Notes: generated from the sequence alone by a model not told the origin. A stretch of 49,299 nucleotides of DNA from Psychrobacter lutiphocae DSM 21542 (GCF_000382145.1 NZ_KB907645.1:1-49299), one strand, 5' to 3'; counted from the stretch's first letter, positions 27,447 through 42,500 are shown. Made by a program: numbers and translations.

Positions 27447-28484
27447 CTAGAGCGCATCATCCTCATCAGAGCGACCCAACAGATCTACAATATCTGGCAT
27501 ATCAGGCATTTCAGGCATAATACCACTACTAAACAGCGCATCTAAATGAGATATTTGCTGCTTTTTATCAAACTCATTAACCTCCGCAATCAACAGCTTT
27601 TCAATATGCTTATCCAAGCGATAGCAACTCAAACGTGCACATAATACTGCCAACTGATAGATACGGCGCTTACAATGCACATCCAAACCTTGTAACAAAC
27701 GTACCATTTTTGCCGTTTCTAATGACGCATAATCATAGTTACTAACTGTCGCTTGTGGTAACGGTGTCACTCCATAAGCAATCGATAAGTGTGCCAAAAA
27801 ATAACAGCAAAATAAATAACCGACCACATGACCTATAAAATAAGCCCTATCATAGGTATAGCTCATTACCCCAAAATGACCTAGCACATAGCTGGTCAAA
27901 CTACCTTGATCTGCAACTTGCTCTTTATCCCTCAGTCGTCCGACTGTTGGCAGCTTTAAATGATTTCGATTGACAGAAGTCAGCTGCCAGCCCACAGGCT
28001 GTTGTGCTGGCATATAGTGCAAAATATCAGCTATCAAATCATCAACAACATGCAACTGTTGCCATATCATCTCATTTTTTTCTAAATCTAACAGACCGCG
28101 CTTATCCAGTGCACGCACCATCTCAAACTGCTGATATTCAACAAATTGTGATTTAAGCTCTTGTACCAGATATGTCGGGCGCAACGCTGCCTCTACTGTA
28201 TAAAACAGTGCTGTACGTTGCTGTTGTCTATGATATAAATCTACCCGCTGTATTGCTACTTTTTCAAGCTCTTTGCTATGTACCGAATTGTTCAGTGGTA
28301 ACGGTTCAGCATGGTACAACGCTAGTAATTCGGCCTTGCTGGTCGGTACAGGTTCAGGCGCTACCACAGCATCATCTACCATTTCTGGCTTATCTACTGT
28401 CTGAGCCGCCACTTGTTCATTAGGTGCGGGCGCTTGGGTTGCAGAGATCTTTTTTGCAGTGACACTTATTACAGGTTTTGCCAT
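27447..28484 (-). CDS. Uncharacterised protein
   Basis: This 345-residue protein has an Ala/Pro/Val-rich N-terminus (about 60 residues), a mostly helical body (EYQQFEMVRALDKRG; VVDDLIADILHYMPAQQPVGW) and one Phe/Cys-rich hydrophobic segment (FIGHVVGYLFCCYFLAHLSIA, about 215-240). The acidic tail carries a short MPEMPDMPD repeat. There is no export signal. I recognise no domain. It lies alone between dsbD and a tRNA cluster, with only weak ribosome binding ahead of the ATG (TTGAG). Codon usage looks like its neighbours. A cytoplasmic or membrane-associated protein limited to this family of bacteria seems most likely. Confidence 0.7.
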   Translation of the reverse strand: MAKPVISVTAKKISATQAPAPNEQVAAQTVDKPEMVDDAVVAPEPVPTSKAELLALYHAEPLPLNNSVHSKELEKVAIQRVDLYHRQQQRTALFYTVEAALRPTYLVQELKSQFVEYQQFEMVRALDKRGLLDLEKNEMIWQQLHVVDDLIADILHYMPAQQPVGWQLTSVNRNHLKLPTVGRLRDKEQVADQGSLTSYVLGHFGVMSYTYDRAYFIGHVVGYLFCCYFLAHLSIAYGVTPLPQATVSNYDYASLETAKMVRLLQGLDVHCKRRIYQLAVLCARLSCYRLDKHIEKLLIAEVNEFDKKQQISHLDALFSSGIMPEMPDMPDIVDLLGRSDEDDAL

Positions 28485-28730
28485 AGTGTTAACTCAAGCT
28501 TTCTTTTCCAAAATTAGATGCAATTATCATAGCTTTATTGCTATTCGCAGGCATTAGTTTCTCAACACAAAAGCTTTTTGACAACTGTATAAACAAAAAA
28601 AACAATCACAGACAGGCGTCAGGATTAGTTAAATAATTAATTCGTGTCTAAGTTCTAGTTTATTTATAAAAAAAGAGATATAAAATATAATGCAGGCTAA
28701 GGAAGGCAAAAAAAGATATTAAAGAAAAAT

Positions 28731-28807
28731 TGGGGCGACTGATGGGACTTGAACCCACGACAACCGAGATCACAACCCGGGGCTCTACCAACTGAGCTAC
28801 AGCCGCC
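28731..28807 (-). tRNA. tRNA-His (GTG)
   Basis: A cloverleaf is readable on the minus strand: acceptor GCGGCTG/CAGTCGC with one wobble pair, encoded G-1 and C73 as required by HisRS, anticodon loop TTGTGAT (anticodon GTG), T-arm GTGGGTTCAAGTCCCAT, encoded CCA. Confidence 0.97.
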
Positions 28808-28854
28808 ATATTCGACTTGAACGTCTTTTGGCTTTACTGATTGACAGGCGAAAG

Positions 28855-28931
28855 TGGTGCGCCTGGCAGGATTCGAACCTGCGACCACCTGCTTAGAAGG
28901 CAGATGCTCTATCCAACTGAGCTACAGGCGC
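28855..28931 (-). tRNA. tRNA-Arg (TCT)
   Basis: Acceptor GCGCCTG/CAGGCGC, anticodon loop CTTCTAA (anticodon TCT), T-arm GCAGGTTCGAATCCTGC, encoded CCA. It lies 47 bp upstream of tRNA-His on the same strand. Confidence 0.97.
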
Positions 28932-28948
28932 TCATATTTAAAGCATAA

Positions 28949-28972
28949 AAAAAAGCCTGTAAGGCTCTAATA
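28949..28972 (-). terminator. Small terminator-like hairpin between tRNA-Pro and tRNA-Arg
   Basis: On the minus strand AGCCT-TAC-AGGCT is followed by eight T. The stem is only 5 bp, so termination is probably partial. Confidence 0.5.
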
Positions 28973-28977
28973 AAAAA

Positions 28978-29054
<77 letters not shown>

Positions 29055-29243
29055 ATATTCCTTTTTATTTTATACGATATTGATGCTAATTATAACATTA
29101 ATTGACTTTTGTAACTTAGATGTCATTTAAAGTTTTTAAATACCTCATCGCTATCGAGGTGCATATAATAGGACTTATTTTTAATTCTGTCAACACCTTT
29201 TTTCAAATAATTTGTAAAAAGTGTAAATTCTATTAAAATTGCA

Positions 29244-30803
29244 CTAAATCAGTAACTTTGCAGTGGCTAAATCAAATGCAATTGCACTCATTTGCGCTGA
29301 GTACAAATCATATGCTTGGCTTAATCTGCATCTGCTCTGATTCTGGCGGCTATTGTCGTCTATATTTTGTCTGACGTCAAGTCTTTGTGTGAAATATTCT
29401 GATTTAGGATAAATTAACCAGCCATGCTTGCAATCTAGATGTTGTTGATAGACAGCCAACTGTTGCCAATCGCGACTGCTAATTTGTTGAGGTCGATATA
29501 TTAGTTTATATTTTATATCAATGACATGGGTAACTTTCCCTTGTATATCATAAATACAGGCATCTGGAGTTAAGCGCTGAATAACTTGTGGAAGTTGACC
29601 TTCGCTTTGAGTGGTCAACCAGGCAAATCTAGGCTGGGTCAATAACTGACTACCAGGCAACTGACATCTCACCCAGTTTGCCAACTTCAGTAATACCCAA
29701 CACTCAAATGCATGATTCATATTAATCATCAACGCAGGGCTGGGCGCTTGTGCCTCACTACCTTGGTTAGCACTTGTGTCCAAACTGAGACCTGAGTCTA
29801 AGCTGCCTTGAGTCAACAACCACCAACACCAGTGTATCCCTTCATTAACCCCTGCCATCTGCTTTGGCGTTAACTGCACTACCCAAGACGCCTGTGCTTT
29901 TTTATCTTGACTAAGCTGTCTATACACTCTTTGCCACTGGATGATAGGTAAGGACTTTATACCTTGTAAAGAGGTTGGCGTGACACCCGCCTTACCTTGG
30001 GTCAATTGTTGTAGCTGTACCCAACCTGTGGCCAAAAACCTAGCCAGCACTGTATCTGTAACAAACCGCGACTGCTGGGTATATAAGTAATGTGGTCGAT
30101 GCCAATTATGCTTTAATTGGGCGCTTAGATAAAGTTTGCCTTGCGCTTGTGGGTGATTATTTACTTGCGTTTTATAGCGGCTAGGCAATGCAGCAGCTGC
30201 TTGGGTTAGTTTTTGCTGAGCAACTGCTAACACACCTTCATACCAAGGCCTAGCTAAATGTGTTGTGAGAGTTAAGCGTACAGTATTATCCAAAGCAGAG
30301 GACGCATGCCTGTTAGCAGACTCCTGCCAATTCGGTACCTGATGTAAGTTTGTCGTATTAATAGTCTTTGTTCGCAAAGTATTAACAGTCTTTGTTCGCA
30401 AACTTGTCGCTGCTAGCGGTTTAAATAATGACTCTATTCCAATATCCGCCAACATGGTTGCTACCCAAGTACGGGTTGATAGTAGATCAGCTTCTTGACT
30501 TATCTTAGGCAGAATTTCTAACACTTGACCACTAGGTAATACTATTTTTGCTAAATAGTGCAACACTACAAGATACAGCCGCCCCTGCTTTACCTGAATA
30601 TCAAAGCAGGCCAGCTCCTGCGCAACGAGATAATCAAAATCTTGCGGATAATGAAAGTCAGTTTGTGTCAGCCATTGATGCTCAAAGCAAGACATTACAG
30701 GTTCGGTATCTATTTGCTGTATAGCTGTTTGCTGAATAGCTGATTTTTTTTTAATATCAGCTTGCTTGCTAAACGCATGTTTCATTGGATTATACCGAGT
30801 CAT
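29244..30803 (-). CDS. mcrC: McrC-like nuclease subunit of a McrBC-type restriction system
   Basis: McrC carries the endonuclease of modification-dependent McrBC systems and stimulates the McrB GTPase. The 519-residue protein has the N-terminal YLAKIVLPSGQVLEILPKIS block, a middle block ALMINMNHAFECWVLLKL, and the PD-(D/E)xK nuclease motif in LTPDACIYDIQGKVTHVIDIKYK. The spacing Asp...Asp-Ile-Lys fits an active site. It follows mcrB by 52 bp on the same strand. The start is uncertain: ATG at 30803, 30785 or 30695; the homology begins about residue 40. A 24-bp tandem duplication (30358-30405) repeats LRTKTVNT as LRTKTINT. Confidence 0.88.
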   Translation of the reverse strand: MTRYNPMKHAFSKQADIKKKSAIQQTAIQQIDTEPVMSCFEHQWLTQTDFHYPQDFDYLVAQELACFDIQVKQGRLYLVVLHYLAKIVLPSGQVLEILPKISQEADLLSTRTWVATMLADIGIESLFKPLAATSLRTKTVNTLRTKTINTTNLHQVPNWQESANRHASSALDNTVRLTLTTHLARPWYEGVLAVAQQKLTQAAAALPSRYKTQVNNHPQAQGKLYLSAQLKHNWHRPHYLYTQQSRFVTDTVLARFLATGWVQLQQLTQGKAGVTPTSLQGIKSLPIIQWQRVYRQLSQDKKAQASWVVQLTPKQMAGVNEGIHWCWWLLTQGSLDSGLSLDTSANQGSEAQAPSPALMINMNHAFECWVLLKLANWVRCQLPGSQLLTQPRFAWLTTQSEGQLPQVIQRLTPDACIYDIQGKVTHVIDIKYKLIYRPQQISSRDWQQLAVYQQHLDCKHGWLIYPKSEYFTQRLDVRQNIDDNSRQNQSRCRLSQAYDLYSAQMSAIAFDLATAKLLI

Positions 30804-30855
30804 GGGCCACTTTTGCTTGCTGGTTCATATCTTATCCTTGATCGTATCTTATGCT

Positions 30856-32541
30856 TCATGGCTTAGTATGAGTAAAGGCTGTAAAAAGCTGATACAGCTG
30901 CTGATATGGTTTAGCTGTAAAAAAACGATTACTTAAGTCATAAGACGATACCTGCGCTGTCTTTTCCATCTCTGCTACTTGCTTCACTGCTGCTACTTGC
31001 TTCACTGCTGCTATCTGCTCAGTCGCTGACTTTTGATCAGCAACCGTTCCCTGCTCATCAATTGGGTCCTCTTTCGTATCTGCCATCTCAAAATCCACCA
31101 TCTCAAAAATAGAAAGATCGAGCCCTGACGACAGTCTGCTTGAGCTAGCAGCAGCAATAAAGTCAGGCGCTAACAGTTGCTGTTCATGGCTCATATTAGG
31201 TGTTGTGGTTGCATTTATTGAGCTGGCTTGCAATGGATCATCTTCAAGCGCTGAAAATTGTAATAAACTATACGCCTTATCTGGCTCAATGCCTGCCTCA
31301 ATATAATGAGCGTATAATACCTGCATTAATAGCTGTGCTTCGTGATTAGCTGTGGGCATCATCTTTATGTACTCTAAGATCTGAGGAATTATTTGTCCAT
31401 ACAGTCGCCTTGCTAACGTAGCAATAGAATCCATGTTCATAAAGTACGAGTGTCCCAGTTGTGCCTGCTCACCAAACAAAGCAGTTAAGCGCTTATTGAT
31501 GGCTTGCATTATTTGCGCCACATCTACCTTCTCCCCTGCCGCATCCGTCACACTACCGACTAAGCGGGGAGATGGGTCGCAGGTGATAAACTCAAAACGT
31601 CGTCTAAACGCCATATCAAGCGCTGCTAGCGAGTGATCCTGAGTATTCATGGTAGCATAGATATCAACATTGCTAGGCACCATAAATTGCCGACCTGAAT
31701 AAGCCAAACGCACACTCATCGGTGTGGCTCCACCAGCACGCTTACTAGGCTCAATGAGGCTCATCAACTCGCCAAACACTTGCGCAGTATTGGCTCGATT
31801 AATCTCATCTATTAGCATTGCATAACGATGTTCAGGATCACGGCTTGCTCTGGCACACAAGGTCAAAAAAGCTCCAGGCTGAATATCATACTGCATCTGA
31901 CCACTTTGTGGATGAATACGTGGACGTATGCCCTCGACAAACTCATCATACCCATAAGATTGATGGAAGCTAACCAAGCAGCTACGGCTCAGTGTATGCT
32001 GAGCGATATATTCTGACTCTGCTCGCTTGTCATATAAAGATAACAACTCGTCTAGCTGCTGACGCAACATGGGCTTTACCTCATCGAGCAAAAACCAATG
32101 ACTAGACTCAGTTTTATCAAAATAATAATTGGACGCACGCTGAGTGCTATTCACAGTACTAGAGTCAGGATGGGTGTGTTTGCTTAGCTGCACCCACAAG
32201 GTTTTATCGACATGAACATTACGCTTATTAGCCTCCGCTTTGTCTTTGATTAACGGATGACGCATCATCTCAGGGACACTCATCATTCTATCTTCTAGCA
32301 GTAATACAGCACAAACTGCATCGCACCAACCATAATGACTCATTTGCTGTACCCGCCAGTTATCCCATGAAGTCTGTATAGGTTGATCATAAAGTCGTTG
32401 CAGCTGTAACAGTCGGTGCGTCTTACCAGTGCCTGCGACACCAGTAAAGATAATATTGGTAGTTTGTTTGGGTAATAAGGATTGTTTGTTATGCATATTT
32501 TGAGTATGCTGAATATCCGCATTTATAACATCGTTATTCAC
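30856..32541 (-). CDS. mcrB: McrB-like AAA+ GTPase of a McrBC-type restriction system, no N-terminal DNA-binding domain
   Basis: The 561-residue protein begins almost at its nucleotide-binding fold: Walker A GVAGTGKT is at residues 34-41. Further motifs are FHQSYGYDEFVEGIRPRIH, LIDEINRANTAQVFGELMSLIEP (Walker B) and ATMNTQDHSLAALDMAFRRRFEF, all characteristic of McrB. E. coli McrB has about 160 extra residues at the N-terminus that bind methylated DNA; they are missing here. The C-terminal about 150 residues are low in homology and contain a tandem AAVKQV repeat (DNA at 30970-31015). The start is GTG at 32541 or an ATG 15 codons later. mcrB precedes mcrC as usual. Confidence 0.88.
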   Translation of the reverse strand: MNNDVINADIQHTQNMHNKQSLLPKQTTNIIFTGVAGTGKTHRLLQLQRLYDQPIQTSWDNWRVQQMSHYGWCDAVCAVLLLEDRMMSVPEMMRHPLIKDKAEANKRNVHVDKTLWVQLSKHTHPDSSTVNSTQRASNYYFDKTESSHWFLLDEVKPMLRQQLDELLSLYDKRAESEYIAQHTLSRSCLVSFHQSYGYDEFVEGIRPRIHPQSGQMQYDIQPGAFLTLCARASRDPEHRYAMLIDEINRANTAQVFGELMSLIEPSKRAGGATPMSVRLAYSGRQFMVPSNVDIYATMNTQDHSLAALDMAFRRRFEFITCDPSPRLVGSVTDAAGEKVDVAQIMQAINKRLTALFGEQAQLGHSYFMNMDSIATLARRLYGQIIPQILEYIKMMPTANHEAQLLMQVLYAHYIEAGIEPDKAYSLLQFSALEDDPLQASSINATTTPNMSHEQQLLAPDFIAAASSSRLSSGLDLSIFEMVDFEMADTKEDPIDEQGTVADQKSATEQIAAVKQVAAVKQVAEMEKTAQVSSYDLSNRFFTAKPYQQLYQLFTAFTHTKP

Positions 32542-32667
32542 AGTATTATTGAACTCACTTCACTTATTGAATTTGTTAAAAGGGCAGTCAAATAAACCAT
32601 GCATGACTGTAACTCTCTTTGAACCATGTTTATTATGTAATACGCCTATTATCTAAAAGGATGCTTT

Positions 32668-33333
32668 ATGAGCCGTTTAACCCACTTAAAACAAAACGTC
32701 CAGACCCTAGCTGAGCAGTTTAACTTATCTTTAAAACGCTCTGGTCAAGGCTTTACTTCTGACCAAGCTCAAAGTACAAACAGTGAAGATAAGACAGCCA
32801 ACTTAAATATTCGCAATCCTTTTACCAAAATTCTAGCTGTTGTACAGTTATTACCTAAGACAACACACGCCACTGTATTAACCAAAATCTTTAGCAAACT
32901 GGTACCTTATGTCGGTACGACAGGCATTCATTATGAAGAAGTAACGCCTAATAAATTGGTTGTCAGCTTAAACAATAAAAAAAATGTCCAAAATCATATC
33001 GGCTCGGTTCATGCAGTTGCCGTAACTTTATTGGCAGAAACGGCAACTGGCTTTATCTTAGCACTTAACTTACCTTCAGATCGCCTATTACTAGTTAAAT
33101 CGTATGAGGTGAACTTCTATCGCCCAGTAAAAAAGGGTCAAATTGCGGCCATCGCCACCTTAAACAATCAACAACGCCAATATATCCTAGATACCCCAAA
33201 AGGTGAAATGGTCATCCCTTGTGTGATTGAAGACCGACAATCAGACAACGAGCGTGCGCCGATCACAGTTGAGATGACTTGGGCTTGGATTCCAAAAGCA
33301 GAATTAAAACAGCGCCGCGATGGTCAGGTCTAA
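32668..33333 (+). CDS. DUF4442-like hotdog-fold protein
   Basis: The 221-residue sequence from about residue 45 (NPFTKILAVVQLLPKTTHATVL; VPYVGTTGIHYEEVTPNKLVVSL; NHIGSVHAVAVTLLAETATGFI; YEVNFYRPVKKGQIAAIATL) matches the DUF4442 group of thioesterase-like hotdog proteins. The HIGSVHA block is where related thioesterases have their catalytic region. Substrate unknown. It has a good ribosome binding site (AAAGGATG) before the ATG. It stands alone and divergent from mcrB, converging on the next gene. Confidence 0.8.
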   Translation: MSRLTHLKQNVQTLAEQFNLSLKRSGQGFTSDQAQSTNSEDKTANLNIRNPFTKILAVVQLLPKTTHATVLTKIFSKLVPYVGTTGIHYEEVTPNKLVVSLNNKKNVQNHIGSVHAVAVTLLAETATGFILALNLPSDRLLLVKSYEVNFYRPVKKGQIAAIATLNNQQRQYILDTPKGEMVIPCVIEDRQSDNERAPITVEMTWAWIPKAELKQRRDGQV

Positions 33334-33385
33334 GGTAAAAGTGAAAGACAAAGAGGCTAGGGACTAATAGGGTCTTATACCACTG

Positions 33386-33895
33386 TTAATACTCAACCAT
33401 ACCACCACGCATTTCATCAACCAAACTCATAAATTGACGCCGCCATTCACGTATGCTTTGTTCATCAGGTAACCACTGATTAGATAAAGTCACCACATTG
33501 ACAATCAAATCCTGCTGACTACTCTCTAGCGCCTTGCTATCAGGCGCTGGCGCATATTGGCAACGCTGATATGCCTTTTGGATATGTGCTAATACCCCCA
33601 TATCTAATGACTTCCTAATCCGCTGGATCTCAGGTGAAATCAAGGTTTTTTTAGCAAGCTCAGCTTCAATATAGTCAATGGTTGGCTGAGTCGTATCTAG
33701 GTTATAAAAATGCGCCAACTCTTGTAGTAGTGCCCACAAAGCACCTTGCAAATGAAAAATAGCGGTCTCACAGTAGGCTTGATAAAGTTGCTTATCGGTG
33801 GTTTCTCCTGCTTGTTTGCAGGCCAATCGACAAAAATAAAATTTTTGATTGGTACGGTCGGCTTGATAACGTGCTACTCTGCCCTTTTCTGCCAT
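33386..33895 (-). CDS. DUF6586-like protein
   Basis: This 169-residue soluble, mostly helical protein has RTNQKFYFCRLACKQAGE near the N-terminus and CETAIFHLQGALWALLQELAHFYNL in the middle. I recall this pattern from Pseudomonas and Acinetobacter proteins grouped as DUF6586, whose role is unknown. AAAGGA precedes the ATG by a short AT run. Its stop lies 53 bp from the end of the converging DUF4442-like gene, with no obvious terminator between them. The family call is moderate. Confidence 0.65.
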   Translation of the reverse strand: MAEKGRVARYQADRTNQKFYFCRLACKQAGETTDKQLYQAYCETAIFHLQGALWALLQELAHFYNLDTTQPTIDYIEAELAKKTLISPEIQRIRKSLDMGVLAHIQKAYQRCQYAPAPDSKALESSQQDLIVNVVTLSNQWLPDEQSIREWRRQFMSLVDEMRGGMVEY

Positions 33896-33997
33896 TTTTT
33901 ATCCTTTAAAATTTTTGAGTGTTAGGCTTGTATAGCGCTGATAAATATCAGTGATATCACCTCTATACAGCCTCTTGTATTTTATATTTAACAACAC

Positions 33998-34900
33998 CTA
34001 TGAGTTATTAGTAGGAAAGTTATAACTCTTATAAATTTCTAAAATTCCATTTTCTTTATCAATAAAAATCCGTTGTATTCCAAATCCTTTACTGCCCATA
34101 TTTGGATTTTTATGATAAATATCAATACTTTTTGCTTTTTTAAAAGCCTCATGATATGCCATTATCTTTCTGTTTTGTAATAATGGTTTTAACTCACCAC
34201 CATTAACTTTATAGCTTATGGCTGCTGATTCTGGAATATAAGACTGCTGAGCCCCTAATTTAGCATTTTCTGGTAGTTTAATATAACCATCGGTAACCGT
34301 AAGGCTCTCTAAGTCAAAACTATATTTATTTACTTGAAACTCATTTTTGACATTGGGATCTTCATACCAGCGATAATTGTATAAATCGATCCCGCGATTT
34401 AGTTGCTTATACAAATGATCAATAATACTTTGATAGCTGTCCGCTTTCATTGTTAAGGTTTTGCCATCATAGTTGGCATTAAAGCTGGGGCAATTGATTG
34501 AAAAATCTGGCGCAGAATTTTTAATCAAATCCCCCATGCTAATGGTCTTGGCCTGCTTGCCATTGCTGCCAACTGCTTGCCAATTGGCATTTATCGCCAT
34601 AGTATTTGGCAGGGACATCAACATGATATTTAAGCTTTTGCAATCAGGGGTGATGCGCTCGCTTTTGGCTTGATTTTTCGCCTGGTTGTTGGCTTGGGCT
34701 TTGCTCTGGGCGTTGGTCTTAGCGCTTGCCTTTGCATTGGCACTTGCATTTAGCTTGGTATTGGCATTGGCCGGTAGACTAGTAGCCAGAGCCAGCAAGC
34801 CACTTAACAGCAACACTGACATCACAGCAGCTTTAGCTTGGATTTCCCTTGTTGTGTTGACCCTATGTTTACCCCAAACCCCAATGACCGCCTTCTTCAC
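33998..34900 (-). CDS. Secreted protein of unknown function with an Ala/Lys/Asn-rich repeat
   Basis: The start is set at the GTG at 34900 because AAGGAG lies six bases ahead. The frame is open five codons further, but the upstream GTG has nothing comparable. The 300-residue product has an N-terminal export signal (VMSVLLLSGLLALATSLPANA), then about 35 residues of ANAKASAKTNAQSKAQANNQ type. A folded domain with two cysteines follows (ITPDCKSLNIML; FSINCPSFNANY). The repeats are also visible in the DNA as TTGGCATTGGCACTTGC-like units near 34730. I recognise no family. It is a single gene between the DUF6586-like gene and the rpoC terminator. Confidence 0.7.
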   Translation of the reverse strand: MKKAVIGVWGKHRVNTTREIQAKAAVMSVLLLSGLLALATSLPANANTKLNASANAKASAKTNAQSKAQANNQAKNQAKSERITPDCKSLNIMLMSLPNTMAINANWQAVGSNGKQAKTISMGDLIKNSAPDFSINCPSFNANYDGKTLTMKADSYQSIIDHLYKQLNRGIDLYNYRWYEDPNVKNEFQVNKYSFDLESLTVTDGYIKLPENAKLGAQQSYIPESAAISYKVNGGELKPLLQNRKIMAYHEAFKKAKSIDIYHKNPNMGSKGFGIQRIFIDKENGILEIYKSYNFPTNNS

Positions 34901-35049
34901 GATTGTCTCCTTCACATCTAGCTGCGCTAGTTTTCTGTTGACTATAATCCAATTATTACTTAGTCTCTACCTAGTTTATACAAGTTATTTAATTCTAGCC
35001 AACAAATAATACAGCTAAGTTAAACTTCTGCCGTTTTTGGTTACAAACA

Positions 35050-35086
35050 CAAAAAAGCCAGATACTCTCGGTATCTGGCTTTTTGC
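35050..35086. terminator. Terminator after rpoC
   Basis: AAAAAGCCAGATAC and GTATCTGGCTTTTT form a 14-bp stem with a 5-nt loop and T-runs on both strands. It lies about 90 bp after the rpoC stop. Confidence 0.88.
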
Positions 35087-35174
35087 TATTTTTAATATTT
35101 AAAAGTTAAAACAGTTAAAATCTTAAAAGCTCCATTCTAATTTAGAACACAAGCTTTCGTTTAAAATAAACCCT

Positions 35175-39404
<4,230 letters not shown>

Positions 39405-39549
39405 GTTGCTTCTCCGTTATATGTGTTCACGGTAGTCGGGGTATTACTATTATTAATATTCAATAATTTTTTATATTCAATAATATAGCTTGTGTAATAA
39501 CCCTAACTGACCGTTGAAGGCAATGAATTAGGCTGAGTTAAAGGTAAGA

Positions 39550-42500
39550 TCAGTTACTTTCTTTTAGCTCAATATTAATACCCAGAGACTTAATCTCTTT
39601 AGTCAGTACGTTAAATGACTCAGGCATACCTGGATCCATGTACTGCTCGCCATCAACGATGTTCTTATACATACGCGTACGACCTTCAACATCATCTGAC
39701 TTCACTGTTAGCATTTCTTGCAAGGTGTAAGTCGCACCATAAGCTTCTAGTGCCCACACTTCCATTTCACCGAAGCGCTGACCACCAAATTGAGCTTTAC
39801 CACCTAGCGGCTGCTGCGTGACTAATGAGTATGAACCAGTTGAACGGGCGTGCATCTTGTCATCAACCAAGTGGTTCAATTTCAGCATATACATATAGCC
39901 AACTGTGACAGGACGGTCAAACTGCACGCCTGTACGACCATCATATAAAATTTGCTGACCTGAGCTTGGGTAGCCTGCTAGCTCTAACAATTCATCAATT
40001 TGCACTTCACGCGCGCCATCAAATACCGCAGTACCCATAGGCACACCATCACGCAAGTTTTGCGCCAACGCCATGATGTCTTCGTCGGTCAAGCTATCTA
40101 AATCAACTTGCTCACCGCCCACTTTGTTATAAATCTTGTCTAAGAAATCACGCAGCTCAGCGACCTCAGCTTGGGCTTTTAACATACCGTTAATCTTGTC
40201 ACCAAGACCTTTAGCAGCCATACCTAAGTGAGTCTCAAGAACCTGACCGATGTTCATACGTGACGGTACACCCAGTGGGTTCAACACGATATCGACAGGG
40301 TTACCATGCTCATCATACGGCATGTCTTCTACTGGCATGATACGTGACACTACCCCTTTGTTACCATGACGACCGGCCATCTTATCACCTGGCTGGATAC
40401 GACGTTTAACAGCCAGATAAACCTTAACGATTTTTTGGACGCCATGTTGTAAGTCATCACCGGCAGTTAGCTTACGTTTTTTCTCAGCAAACTTGGTATC
40501 GATGTCTTTTTGCTTATCGACCAAGAATTCTTGAATCTGAGTCATACGCTCAGCGATTTCTTCTTCGACTGGCTGGATATCTAGCAACATCTCTAACGAC
40601 ATTTCTAGCAATTCAGCTTCGGTTAATACTGTACCTGACTTCAGACCAGCACCACCACTGATAGCATGACCATCAAGGATGTGACTAATACGGCTACGTG
40701 CCGCTTCTTCGAAGATACGCAACTCTTCTTTTAAGTCTTTGCGGTAGTTGTCTAGCTGTGACTTCTCGATTGCTTTTGCACGAGCGTCTTTTTCTATACC
40801 ATCACGGGTAAAGACTTGAACATCAATAACCGTACCTTTGGTAGAGGTTGGCACACGTAAAGAAGTATCTTTAACGTCTGCCGCTTTTTCACCGAAGATG
40901 GCTCTGAGCAGTTTTTCTTCTGGCGTTAATTGGGTTTCACCTTTAGGCGTCACTTTACCAACTAGGATGTCACCAGCGTCTACTTCAGCACCGATATAAA
41001 CAATACCTGACTCATCCAGCGCAGATAGTGCGGCTTCACCAACGTTTGGAATATCGGCCGTAATTTCTTCAGTACCTAGCTTGGTATCACGTGCCACACA
41101 GGTTAACTCTTGAATGTGAATCGTGGTGAAACGGTCTTCTTTAACCACACGCTCAGATAACAAAATCGAGTCTTCGAAGTTGTAACCGTTCCATGGCATG
41201 AATGCCACACGCATGTTCTGACCCAATGCCAGCTCACCTAAATCGGTAGATGGACCATCCGCTAGAATATCACCACCAGCGATTTCGTCACCTTGGTTCA
41301 CAATGATACGCTGGTTAATACAAGTGTTCTGGTTTGAACGGGTATATTTGATTAAGTTATAGATATCAATACCCGCTTCGCCTGGCTGCATCTCATCTTC
41401 ATTAACACGGACGACGATACGTGACGCATCAACATCTTCAATCACACCACCACGTTTTGCAATAACACACACACCTGAGTCGCGTGCCACGTGACGCTCC
41501 ATACCTGTGCCTACCAATGGTTTATCAGCACGTAAAGTGGGAACTGCCTGACGTTGCATGTTCGAACCCATCAAGGCACGGTTAGCATCGTCATGTTCAA
41601 GGAATGGGATTAAGCTGGCCGCAACAGACACAACCTGACTTGGTGACACATCCATATGCGTCACCTTATCACTTGGCATACGCACCGATTCACCACCACT
41701 ACGTACCATAACCATTTCTTCAGCTAATACGCCATTTTCGTCCAATTCTGAGTCAGCCTGAGCGATAACCGTTCCGACTTCTTCAATGGCTGATAAGTAT
41801 TCGATATCATCGGTTACTTTACCGTCAACCACTTTACGATATGGCGTTTCTAAGAAGCCAAATTCGTTAGTTTTTGCAAAAGTTGCTAGTGAGTTAATCA
41901 GACCAATGTTTGGACCCTCTGGGGTCTCAATCGGACACACACGACCATAGTGAGTGTTGTGTACGTCACGTACCTCAAATCCTGCACGCTCACGGGTCAA
42001 ACCACCTGGGCCTAATGCTGAGATACGACGCTTATGCGTAATCTCTGATAGCGGGTTGTTTTGGTCCATAAACTGTGACAACTGGCTTGAACCAAAGAAT
42101 TCTTTAACCGCTGCCGCTACTGGCTTCGAGTTAATCAAATCTTGTGGTGACAAGTTGTCAGATTCAGCTGAGCTTAAACGCTCTTTTACCGCACGCTCAA
42201 CACGTACTAGACCAACGCGGAATTGGTTTTCAGCCATTTCGCCCACTGAACGAATACGACGGTTACCTAAGTGGTCAATATCATCCACTTCACCCAAACC
42301 GTTACGAATATTGATCAGCTCTTTTAACACATCGATGATGTCTTCTTTGGTTAAAACGCTTTGCTCACGTTTAACATCTGGATCATCGGTATTTTCAAAT
42401 GAACGGCCCAAACGACGGTTAAACTTCATACGACCGACGTTCGATAGGTCATAACGATCTGCATTGAAGAACATGCTATCGAACAATTTTTCAGCCGTAT

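Noticed and set aside
41954..42454. 166-codon plus-strand frame inside rpoB
   Set aside because: It is antisense to a highly conserved part of rpoB, with no start signal.
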